Of a stretch of 5,639 bases of DNA, positions 1-5,638 are shown piece after piece. The notes beneath the pieces were generated by a model that worked only from the letters and a program-made list of their open reading frames with translations, was not told where the DNA came from and ran no database searches. Positions within the stretch are counted from its first letter, which is position 1. Each line of letters starts with the position of its first letter. Location: NCBI GenBank assembly GCA_038222915.1, contig JBBRHH010000421.1, forward strand, positions 1-5,639, given 5' to 3'. Both the position numbers and the translations under genes were made by a program. This stretch comes from JBBRHH01 sp038222915. Lineage in GTDB: Bacteria > Planctomycetota > Phycisphaerae > Tepidisphaerales > Tepidisphaeraceae.

Positions 1-2
1 TT

Positions 3-89
3 TCTTACAACGTGTGGCTGGACGGACGCAACCATCGGCAGGATGTTTTCCTGCGAATACATAGGGGGAACGGGAGCAGCCGAGAATAA
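3..89 (+). CDS. Possible C-terminal end of a gene cut by the left edge
   Basis: The frame that starts at base 3 is open from the window edge for 28 codons and stops at TAA 87-89. It reads SYNVWLDGRNHRQDVFLRIH, then about eight more residues. The 'VWLDG' stretch vaguely resembles the '(F/W)xDG' strand near the C-terminus of the prepilin-like proteins common in Planctomycetes, but the upstream part needed to confirm this lies outside the window. A second frame starting at base 1 is also open, to 258, and its arginine/serine-rich translation looks non-coding. The call rests on the protein-like look of a short peptide only and could easily be chance. Confidence 0.2.
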   Translation, partial: SYNVWLDGRNHRQDVFLRIHRGNGSSRE

Positions 90-191
90 TTGGCGTCTTT
101 CGAGGCGATCGATGCTGAAGAATTCGCGCATTTTGCTCCAAGCGGTGGGAAGCCTTGTCACACGATATCCATACCGTTGCATTTGTGTCAA

Positions 192-262
192 TCACGTGAC
201 GAGGCGGCGTCCTTCAACGTCAGCCACGATCTATGTTAGAAATGGGGCAGTTGAGTGACGTT
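192..262. promoter_or_regulatory. Palindromic elements upstream of the GH-A gene
   Basis: Two symmetric elements lie in the leader of the 290-1798 gene. TCACGTGA at 192-199 is a perfect 8-bp palindrome. AACGTCA at 216-222 and TGACGTT at 256-262 form a 7-bp inverted pair separated by 33 bases, and the downstream arm lies 28 bases before the start codon. Sugar-responsive regulators often bind such sites near glycosidase genes, but elements this short also arise by chance. I found no convincing -35/-10 pair with correct spacing in 90-289. Confidence 0.2.
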
Positions 263-278
263 TTGGACAGAGAATCGT

Positions 279-283
279 GAGGG
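279..283 (+). promoter_or_regulatory. Ribosome binding site of the GH-A gene
   Basis: GAGGG at 279-283 sits six bases before ATG 290. This supports 290 as the start, together with the signal peptide that begins right there. Confidence 0.6.
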
Positions 284-289
284 ATCTAT

Positions 290-1798
290 ATGAAAAGACG
301 GATCGGAATATTGTATTGTGTTCTCGCGTTGCTGATCGTGATTGGTCAGAAGGGCATCTCGCTTGCGGCGGCACCGGCGACTCAGCCGGAGTATCCGCTG
401 GCGATGTGTTCGAACGGCGGATTCTGGAGCAACAAGGACTATCCGATCGCCTTGCTGGATGCGGGAGCGCGGACGGTGCGGGTGGATAGTTCGTTTGCGG
501 CGGCTCGGAAGGTGGCGGGGAATGATCCAGACAAATGGAACTGGTCAGAATATGACAGCCTGCGGCGGCTTCGTGGGAAGTATCCGGAGCTTCAGTTTCT
601 TCCGATCTTTGGATATTGCCCGGAATGGGCCGCTGAGCCAGGTGCGCCGAAGGGGCCGAATTCGATATCGGGGCGGCCGCGCGGGCTTGACGTTACGCCA
701 ACTTCTGATCCGAAGAATTTGTATGGCCATTTCGTTTATGAAACGGTGCGGCGCTACAAGGATGTGTGCAAAGACTGGGAGAGTTGGAATGAACCGGATC
801 TTCCGGGACATGCGTTCTTTATCGGGAATGGGAAGGATTTCTTTCTGGTGCAGAAGTCGTGTTATTTGTCGGCGAAGGCGGCCGACCCGACTTGCCGGGT
901 TGTGTTTGCGGGGCAGTGCTACGGAACGGCTGAGGGTTACCTTAAGACACATAATCTCAATGCGCCTTCGCCTGCGCCGCCGCAGGAATGCTTCTTTGAG
1001 GATTATCTCAAGGAGTGCGTGAAAGACCCGGATACCAAGGCGAATCATTATTATTTTGATGTGATGAACCAGCATTCGTACAGTCGTGCGAGCGATCTGT
1101 ATGACTATGCCGCCATCGACCGGAAGCTGATGGTTGATTACCTGGGCGAGGAAGGGAAGACAAAGCCGATCTGGGTTACCGAGATGGGATTCCCGGATAA
1201 AGTGGGTTTGTTTGGCGGGACTGAAGAGGAATATGCGGATTACCTTTTGCAGTCGTTCGCGTGGGGAGAGTTGGCGGGGGTGCAGAAGTTTTTCCATTTT
1301 CAGTTAGACGATTCGAACGGGCTTGGGCTTTATCACGAGGTGCCGGCCAAGCCAAAGCCGGTGCTGGTGACGTATCGGGATGTTCTGGCAAAGGAACTGG
1401 GGAGTATGACCAGCATTAAGCAATTGCATGGGAATGCCGGAGTTGGGCTGGTGGATGGGAACTCGCCGTATAAGCCGACTTGGCAGACGGGGTACAACGC
1501 GTTTGAGATGACGGCGGGCAATGGGCAGCGACGGGTTTTGATGGCGTTCGCCGATACGGACAAGGGCATCACCGTTCAGCTACCGGCGAAGGCTGCTCAC
1601 GCGACGCTGGTTGACCGTTACAACCACCGCAAGGCGATCGACGCGAAGGATGGGATGTATGAGGTCAAGTTGGAGGGAGCGACGAACGTTGCGGGGTGGC
1701 CGAGCACGGATGATCCGAAGGCGAAGGCGATGGGGAAGCCCGAACATCTGGTGGGTGGTGCGACGGTGTTGATTGTGGAGGTGGCTGCGCCCAAATAA
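290..1798 (+). CDS. Secreted clan GH-A glycoside hydrolase (GH39/GH5-like)
   Basis: This 502-residue protein is probably an exported retaining glycosidase acting on a polysaccharide or oligosaccharide outside the cytoplasm. Residues 1-28 look like a signal peptide: MKRR, a hydrophobic core, then a cleavage site near 'LAAA'. A TIM barrel follows at about 35-370. The WNEP motif at 166-169 gives the acid/base E168 at the end of strand 4. 'IWVTEMG' at 294-300 gives the nucleophile E298 on strand 7. 'QHSY' at 261-264 matches the strand-6 histidine/tyrosine region of the clan. Barrel segments 'WNWSEYD' (83-89) and 'LPIFGYCPEWA' (104-114) resemble GH39-type and PslG-like enzymes. Residues about 380-500 look like a beta-sandwich, as in GH39 and GH30 proteins. 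The exact family and substrate cannot be settled by eye. The start has a good ribosome binding site, and both catalytic residues are intact. The gene is convergent with the GH2 gene at 2128-4371. Confidence 0.88.
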   Translation: MKRRIGILYCVLALLIVIGQKGISLAAAPATQPEYPLAMCSNGGFWSNKDYPIALLDAGARTVRVDSSFAAARKVAGNDPDKWNWSEYDSLRRLRGKYPELQFLPIFGYCPEWAAEPGAPKGPNSISGRPRGLDVTPTSDPKNLYGHFVYETVRRYKDVCKDWESWNEPDLPGHAFFIGNGKDFFLVQKSCYLSAKAADPTCRVVFAGQCYGTAEGYLKTHNLNAPSPAPPQECFFEDYLKECVKDPDTKANHYYFDVMNQHSYSRASDLYDYAAIDRKLMVDYLGEEGKTKPIWVTEMGFPDKVGLFGGTEEEYADYLLQSFAWGELAGVQKFFHFQLDDSNGLGLYHEVPAKPKPVLVTYRDVLAKELGSMTSIKQLHGNAGVGLVDGNSPYKPTWQTGYNAFEMTAGNGQRRVLMAFADTDKGITVQLPAKAAHATLVDRYNHRKAIDAKDGMYEVKLEGATNVAGWPSTDDPKAKAMGKPEHLVGGATVLIVEVAAPK

Positions 1799-2127
1799 TT
1801 TATCGCTGAGGTATTGTTCGGGCCATGTCATCGGGGGCGTTGGACAGCCGGAGGTAGAGGGCATGCGTATTCGTGCTGGTATTCCAGTCGTTTCTGAAGA
1901 TACCGGCGCTTCATCGGTTGGCGCCAACGCAGTCGGAGCCGGCGTTTGCGATTGCGCAACTGGCCGTTCTGGCGGCATTCGTCGGCCTGACGTTCCTGGC
2001 GATGCTGAGGTTTCGCGTGGGCTCGTCGCGTGCCGAGGGGTTGCTGGCCAACGCCGCATCATAAAACTGCTCCCGGTGGCGGGACACTGATATTCACTTG
2101 TCAAAGAACATGGCGTGGATGCCGGGT
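1799..2127. other. Intergenic region between convergent hydrolase genes
   Basis: These 329 bases separate the stop codons of two genes that face each other. Both transcripts should end here, yet I see no strong intrinsic terminator. The best candidate is a 5-bp stem at 2071-2084 (TCCCG, loop GTGG, CGGGA). Read on the minus strand it is followed by GCAG and TTTT, so it would serve the GH2 gene; it is weak. The only ORF worth noting is the one at 1873-2064. Confidence 0.6.
1873..2064 (+). CDS. Doubtful small membrane-protein ORF, possibly a gene remnant
   Basis: A GTG at 1873 opens 63 codons ending in TAA 2062-2064. The peptide has a basic, proline-containing N-terminal half, then a clearly hydrophobic run at residues 25-45 (AIAQLAVLAAFVGL within it), then FRVGSSR and a short polar tail. 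This would be one membrane helix with the positive charges after it. Most third codon positions are G or C, as in the neighbouring real genes. The start is weak: GAGGG at 1857-1861 is 11 bases away, and the frame stays open back to TAG 1855-1857, so a decayed longer gene is as likely as an intact small one. A second ORF overlaps from ATG 1863 with GGAGG at 1850-1854, but its codons show no such bias. I recognise no family. It could be chance. Confidence 0.28.
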   Translation: MLVFQSFLKIPALHRLAPTQSEPAFAIAQLAVLAAFVGLTFLAMLRFRVGSSRAEGLLANAAS

Positions 2128-4371
2128 TTACTTGCCGTCGAGGCGGTCGACCACGGCTACGTCGATGCCTGCGCCGCCTTTTTTGTAGACGCAGTGGACG
2201 GCGATTACGTTGCGGCCGGGCTTTAGGGCGGCCTGGGATTCGGGGGTCATTTCGAATTCTTCGTAGTTGATGGTGAGGCCGGAGCGGGAGGCGGCGAGGA
2301 CGCCGTTGATGTAAACCTCGACGCGCTCGTTGTGATACATGATGAGTTGGGGCCAGTGCAGCTTTTCGTCGTCGAGCGTGAAGGCGTGGCGGAGCCAGAT
2401 GTCGGTGCCGGTCCATCTTGTGTGGGGGATAGCGTGCTGGGTGGATTCCTGGCTGAAGGGGGAAGGGGCTTCTTTCCATGCAGAATCGTCGAAGTCCGGT
2501 TTTTCCCAGCCATCGGCCGGTTGCTCGAGGATGTGACGCCAGGTGACGGGGGTTTTGTCGCCGGTGGGGGAGAGGACTTTGAATTTTTTGGGCGGGGCAG
2601 GCTCGCCGCGGTTGGCGGCGGCGACGCGATCGACATCGACTTTGACTACAGCGCGATCGTAGGTGATCCAACCGTTGCATTCGCCTTCGATGTCGGTGAG
2701 CTGAGTGTAGATGATTCCGCAGAGGCCTTTGTCGCGTTCGGACCAGCCGACGCGGGCGAGGCGGCAGTATTGCTGGGTGGCTTCCCAGGGGGAGCCGAGG
2801 ATTGTGCCGCCGGGGTGGCCGAAGATTTTCTGAGTGACGGTGTGACCTGGGATGAGGAGGGCGCGGCCGCCGAACTCGCCGTTGACTTCGACGCGCTGGC
2901 CATCGGATTTCTGGGCGGTGGGTTCGTAGTAGGCGTGGCTGTCATGGACTTCGCCGAACTCGGGCGGGAGGCCGCCGCTTGCGCCGTTGATCATGCGGGT
3001 GGGATCGAGCTCTTTGATCCAGTTGGCGATGCGCTGGGTGTCGTACTGGCCCCAGCCTTCGTTGAAGGGAATCCACATGACGATGCAGGGGTGATTGTAA
3101 TGAGACTCGACCATGGCCTTGAGCTCGCCTTCGAACTGTTTTGTGGCCTCGGCGGATTTTTCGGCGTGAGCGCCGGGCATGTCCTGCCAGACCATGAGGC
3201 CTAGTTTGTCGGCCCAGTAGTACCAGCGATCGGGCTCGATCTTCATGTGCTTGCGGGTGGCGTTGCAGCCGAGCTTTTTGGTCATCTCCAGGTCGTAGCG
3301 GAGGGCAGCGTCGGTGGGGGCGGTGTAGACGCCGTCGGGCCAGTAGCCTTGGTCGAGCGGTCCAACATGGAAGACGAATTTGTTGTTGAGCATGGTGCGC
3401 GGGATGCCTTTTTCGTCTTTGGCGATGGAGATTTTGCGCATGGCGAAGTAGCTGGTGACGGCGTCGATCTCCTTGTCGTCCTGCTTAAGGGTTACTTTCA
3501 GTTCGTAGAGGAAGGGGTCTTCGGGCGACCAAAGGTGGGCGTTTGGTATGGGGAGGGAGAGTGACTCGCCGACCTTGCCGGTGGCTTTGGCGATTTCTTT
3601 TCCGCCGCTTGTCGCGATGACCTCGACGCGCTGGGTGTCGAGGGTGGCTGCGCCGTTGGTGGTGACGCTTAGTTTACCGGCGTCGACGTCGGGGGTGATT
3701 TTCAGATCGGCGATGAAGGACTTTGGGACGGGTTCGAGCCAGACGGTTTGCCAGATGCCTGAGGAGCAGGAATAGGCGAGGGTGCCTTCGCCGTCGACCA
3801 TGCCGACTTGCTTGCCTTTGGCTTCGTTGTCGCCGCCGGTTTTGTCGATAACGGCGACGATGAGTTCCTGGGGGCCGGACGGCTTGAGGGCGTCGGTGAT
3901 GTCGAAGGTGAAGGCGTCGAAGCCGCCTTTGTGGTTGCCGAGTTCCTTGCCGTTGACGAAGACGGTGGTGTTCCAGTCAACGCCGCCGAAATGGAGGAGG
4001 AGGCGTTTGTCCTGCAGGTTGGCGGGGGTTTCGAAGGTGCGGTGATACCAGAGGCGGTTGGTGGGGTAGAGGAATTTCTTGACGCCGGAGAGACCTGACT
4101 CGACGGGGAAGGGGACGAGGATCTGGCCCTGATATTTTTCGGGCTGGGGGTTTTTGGCTTCGGCCATGGCGTAGTCCCAGAGGCCGTTCAGGTTGGTCCA
4201 GGCGGGGCGGACGAGTTGGGGGCGGGGGTATCCGGGGAGGGCGTTTTCGGGGGAAACGTCTTTGGACCAGGGGGTGGTGAGCTTGGTTGGGGCGGGCTTC
4301 CAGGGGTCGGCCTGGGTGGTGGCGCAGGTGATTGAGGCGAAGAGGGCGGAGATGATGGGGAGCATTCGCAT
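2128..4371 (-). CDS. Secreted glycoside hydrolase family 2 enzyme with extra C-terminal beta-sandwich
   Basis: This 747-residue enzyme should release sugars such as galactose, glucuronic acid or mannose from the non-reducing end of beta-linked glycans by a retaining mechanism. Residues 1-21 form a signal peptide with cleavage near 'TQA'. Next come the GH2 sugar-binding jelly roll (about 25-215, ending in 'GIWQTVWLEPV'), an Ig-like domain (about 216-312) and a TIM barrel (about 318-575). 'PFNEGWGQ' at 435-442 carries the acid/base E438; 'VNGEFGG' at 496-502 carries the nucleophile E499. 'GPLDQGYWPDGVYTAP' (337-352) and 'RKHMKIEPDRWYYW' (373-386) mark a common GH2 subgroup in Bacteroidetes and Planctomycetes. 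Residues about 605-745 resemble a second galactose-binding-like beta-sandwich. The frame stays open 115 codons upstream, but that part is tandem repeat; I chose ATG 4371 because the signal peptide starts there, with a weak GGA nine bases upstream. ATG 4365 is also possible. The substrate is not assignable. Confidence 0.92.
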   Translation of the reverse strand: MRMLPIISALFASITCATTQADPWKPAPTKLTTPWSKDVSPENALPGYPRPQLVRPAWTNLNGLWDYAMAEAKNPQPEKYQGQILVPFPVESGLSGVKKFLYPTNRLWYHRTFETPANLQDKRLLLHFGGVDWNTTVFVNGKELGNHKGGFDAFTFDITDALKPSGPQELIVAVIDKTGGDNEAKGKQVGMVDGEGTLAYSCSSGIWQTVWLEPVPKSFIADLKITPDVDAGKLSVTTNGAATLDTQRVEVIATSGGKEIAKATGKVGESLSLPIPNAHLWSPEDPFLYELKVTLKQDDKEIDAVTSYFAMRKISIAKDEKGIPRTMLNNKFVFHVGPLDQGYWPDGVYTAPTDAALRYDLEMTKKLGCNATRKHMKIEPDRWYYWADKLGLMVWQDMPGAHAEKSAEATKQFEGELKAMVESHYNHPCIVMWIPFNEGWGQYDTQRIANWIKELDPTRMINGASGGLPPEFGEVHDSHAYYEPTAQKSDGQRVEVNGEFGGRALLIPGHTVTQKIFGHPGGTILGSPWEATQQYCRLARVGWSERDKGLCGIIYTQLTDIEGECNGWITYDRAVVKVDVDRVAAANRGEPAPPKKFKVLSPTGDKTPVTWRHILEQPADGWEKPDFDDSAWKEAPSPFSQESTQHAIPHTRWTGTDIWLRHAFTLDDEKLHWPQLIMYHNERVEVYINGVLAASRSGLTINYEEFEMTPESQAALKPGRNVIAVHCVYKKGGAGIDVAVVDRLDGK

Positions 4372-4543
4372 GGTTATTTTTCCGTGAGTCAGGCAGTGCA
4401 TGGTACTAACAAACCCTGGTGATGCGGGGCGAAAAGTTGCGCAAAATTTGAGTTGGGCGTCGGTTTTGAGGTGTTGGATTTTCGCAAGTACTTGTTTGGT
4501 AAATGATTGGAATGACGTATGGGCGGCGACTGGTCGTCGAAAA
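4372..4543 (-). promoter_or_regulatory. Upstream region of the GH2 gene
   Basis: This stretch lies between the GH2 start and the 11-bp repeat array, so it should carry the GH2 promoter and leader. On the minus strand I find no -35/-10 pair with good spacing. TTGCGCAA at 4437-4444 is a perfect 8-bp palindrome, 66 bases before the start codon, and could be an operator. An in-frame ATG at 4401 would add ten residues (beginning MHCLTHG) before the signal peptide and has no well-placed ribosome binding site. Confidence 0.3.
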
Positions 4544-4647
4544 CCGACCATAAACCGACACACAATGGACACATAACCGACACACAACCGACCATGAACC
4601 GACATAGAACCAACACATAACGGGCACACAATCGACACACAAGCGAC
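4544..4647. repeat. 11-bp tandem repeat array, nine units plus a partial
   Basis: Nine head-to-tail units of exactly 11 bp fill 4544-4642 with no insertion or deletion. The + strand consensus is CCGACACAYAA; a partial unit (GCGAC) follows at 4643-4647. Units at 4555 and 4577 are identical (CCGACACACAA). Others differ at one to four places: TGGACACATAA at 4566, CCGACCATGAA at 4588, CCGACATAGAA at 4599, CCAACACATAA at 4610, CGGGCACACAA at 4621 and TCGACACACAA at 4632. No unit contains a stop on the minus strand, so frames stay open through it and produce cysteine/valine-rich false peptides. It begins 172 bases upstream of the GH2 start. Confidence 0.9.
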
Positions 4648-4700
4648 GCCGGTTTGTTGAGTGCTGAGGAGCGGGGGGGAGACACGCGGGCACGGAGGGG

Positions 4701-4840
4701 AGCGGGGAATGACCAAGGCTCAATGGCCAACAAAGGAACAAGTCGCAATCACCGAGGTTGGGGAGGGAAGCGGGGGAAATGACCAAGGCCCAATGGCCAA
4801 CAAAGCACCAAGTCCCAATGACCAAGGTTGGGTCGTTTTG
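4701..4840. repeat. Two tandem copies of a roughly 70-bp unit
   Basis: Copy 1 spans about 4701-4768 and copy 2 about 4769-4840. Both run AGCGGGG, then ATGACCAAGGC(T/C)CAATGG, CCAACAAAG, a variable ACAAGTC/ACCAAGTC stretch and GAGGTTGG/AAGGTTGG. The GACCAAGGC blocks start at 4711 and 4781, exactly 70 bp apart. A third copy begins with AGCGGGGAATTGG at 4843 but fades at once. Inside each copy the short motif CAATGRCCAA recurs, so the unit is itself built from smaller repeats. From general knowledge, such 'CAATGACCAA' repeats are dispersed in Planctomycetes and Verrucomicrobia genomes and are often misread as proteins rich in 'LVIGHWSL'-like peptides; this window's minus frame gives 'LVIGTWCFVGHWALVIS'. 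Confidence 0.85.
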
Positions 4841-4906
4841 GGAGCGGGGAATTGGAGTGAGCGATGTAAGCGAGGGAGGGAAGAGCGACGAAGGGGAGGA
4901 AGAGGG

Positions 4907-4940
4907 ATTCTCGCGCAATGGCGCAGAGGCGTGGAGGAGA
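4907..4940. repeat. Dispersed 'CGCAGAGGCG' repeat, copy 1
   Basis: The sequence reads ATTCTCGCGCAATGGCGCAG and then AGGCGTGGAGGA. It matches the widespread intergenic pattern 'CGCAAAGGCGCAGAGGCGCAGAG'. On the minus strand it gives the false peptide 'LHASAPLREN'. A second, diverged copy is at 5281-5320. Confidence 0.6.
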
Positions 4941-5101
4941 GGCGACAGGTGCGGAGTTGTGGTTATCGGGGTGCGATCTGTGCGCAAAATTGTGTTTGGG
5001 CTGCTCGAAATGGTGGGTGGGGAATTCAAGTGTTGGTCTGGCTGATGTTTGCGATCGACGGGAAGATTATTTGTGGTCAAAAAAGCGACCCTAAAGCGGT
5101 A

Positions 5102-5186
5102 TCGAAGGGGGCCTCCAACCTCCCTCGAATCTCCCCAAAGCGACGTAAAATCTCCCCAGTTTGACCCTCGAATCGCCCCCTTTCGA
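5102..5186. repeat. AATCNCCCC repeats bounded by inverted arms
   Basis: AATCTCCCC occurs at 5128-5136 and 5149-5157, and AATCGCCCC at 5171-5179, so the spacing is 21 and 22 bp, about two helical turns. CCCTCGAATC precedes the first and third copies. The block is enclosed by TCGAAGGGGGC at 5102-5112 and GCCCCCTTTCGA at 5175-5186, which are inverted with one extra T. The whole could be a small mobile or dispersed element, or a degenerate array of binding sites. Confidence 0.5.
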
Positions 5187-5280
5187 CTTGTTGTGCCGGG
5201 CTCAAGACAGGCCACGCGACGACGTGCTTGAGACTTGAAACGGGCGACTGGAAACCGGAGGAGGAAGAGGGGCGAAGAGT

Positions 5281-5320
5281 CAGCGCGGAGACGCTGAGTT
5301 GCTGAGGAATGCGCGGAGAG
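5281..5320. repeat. Dispersed 'CGCAGAGGCG' repeat, copy 2
   Basis: The sequence reads CAGCGCGGAGACGCTGAG, then TTGCTGAGGAATGCGCGGAGAG, with GCGGAG twice and GCTGAG twice at near-regular spacing. It belongs to the same pattern as the copy at 4907-4940, but is more diverged. It lies between a 'TTGAGACTTGAAAC' motif (5229-5242) and a 'GGCGCTTTGGCC' stretch (5336-5347) that also looks repetitive. Confidence 0.5.
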
Positions 5321-5382
5321 CGGGCCTGGGGTTTTGGCGCTTTGGCCTTTTGCGTGGTGGATGGTTCCCTGCATTGGATGGT

Positions 5383-5389
5383 CCCTCCT
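5383..5389 (-). promoter_or_regulatory. Ribosome-binding-site-like sequence before ATG 5374
   Basis: On the minus strand AGGAGGG (5389 to 5383) is eight bases before ATG 5374-5372, an ideal arrangement. A second AGGAGG lies at 5404-5399. The frame that follows runs 322 codons to 4406, but passes through every repeat class and does not look like a real protein, so the site may be a leftover of a lost gene start or a chance match. Confidence 0.3.
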
Positions 5390-5424
5390 GCTGCTTTGCC
5401 TCCTGATATTTTATACTTAACATC

Positions 5425-5453
5425 ATGCTATCTTGGTGGGGAGGGGGTGTCAA
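5425..5453 (-). promoter_or_regulatory. Sigma-70-like promoter facing left
   Basis: On the minus strand a perfect TTGACA (5453 to 5448) is followed, after exactly 17 bases, by TAGCAT (5430 to 5425), which matches the -10 consensus at four of six positions. Transcription would start near 5418 and run leftwards into the repeat patchwork, towards the GH2 gene about 1 kb away. A TATAAAAT lies at 5415-5408, but too far from the -35 to belong to it. Confidence 0.4.
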
Positions 5454-5575
5454 TGGAAATTTGATTATTTTTGGGCGTGGATGGCGCGATCTTTTTTGAT
5501 TTGGGTGTAACCGGCCAGGCGCGCCGCTGTAATCTACGAATTCAGCGATCCTTATCGTTAGTTGTCTGGTGAAAA

Positions 5576-5638
5576 AAGACCTCCGTGAGGTAGAACATTG
5601 CTTAATCAGAACGATGTTCAACCAACAACGGAGGTCTT
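5576..5638. terminator. Large stem-loop at the right edge: minus-strand terminator or leader of an off-window gene
   Basis: AAGACCTCCGT (5576-5586) pairs perfectly with ACGGAGGTCTT (5628-5638). Inside, GAACATTG (5593-5600) pairs with CGATGTTC (5612-5619), with one U-G pair on the + strand, around an 11-base loop. Read on the minus strand the outer stem ends in a run of six T (5577-5572), the shape of an intrinsic terminator for a gene to the right. Read on the + strand the 3' arm contains GGAGG (5630-5634) so close to the edge that a start codon could follow directly; folding would then hide this ribosome binding site, as seen in leaders of insertion-sequence transposases. Both roles are possible. 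The structure is clear; the role is inference. Confidence 0.5.

Larger units (their letters stand above)
4648..5569. other. Gene-less repeat patchwork
   Basis: I see no recognisable gene in these 920 bases. Long frames run through on both strands, but their translations are proline/serine/arginine-rich or follow the repeats. The stretch holds several unrelated short repeat types, listed separately, joined by G- and purine-rich sequence (for example 4865-4906). It also has 'TTGAGACTTGAAAC' with a related 'GACTGGAAAC' at 5229-5255, a motif style common between genes in PVC bacteria. From about 5400 onwards the base composition shifts towards A+T, which may mark a junction with different DNA. 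Confidence 0.6.

Noticed and set aside
43..258. 71-codon + strand ORF before the GH-A gene
   Set aside because: The translation is low-complexity arginine/serine-rich, there is no ribosome binding site at 43, and it is better explained as upstream region.
2071..2084. Intrinsic terminator for the GH2 gene
   Set aside because: The stem has only five pairs, and the T run (four T) is separated from it by four bases; too weak to call as a feature.
1580..2680. 366-codon minus-strand ORF overlapping both hydrolase genes
   Set aside because: Its arginine/proline-rich translation has no family features, and it overlaps the 3' ends of two clear genes in other frames.
2332..3204. 290-codon + strand ORF inside the GH2 gene
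   Set aside because: It lies fully antisense to well-supported GH2 coding sequence, and its glycine/alanine/aspartate/valine-rich translation is typical of the shadow of a G/C-ending gene.
4544..4647. CRISPR array
   Set aside because: The units are 11 bp and directly adjoining, with no spacers and no Cas gene nearby.
4406..5374. 322-codon minus-strand ORF as a real protein
   Set aside because: It passes through all the repeat types, its translation mirrors the repeats, and no domain is recognisable. Its upstream signals are reported as a finding instead.
5280..5621. 113-codon minus-strand ORF near the right edge
   Set aside because: It starts within the loop of the edge stem-loop, has no ribosome binding site I can see, runs over the promoter-like pair and a repeat, and its translation shows no family features.
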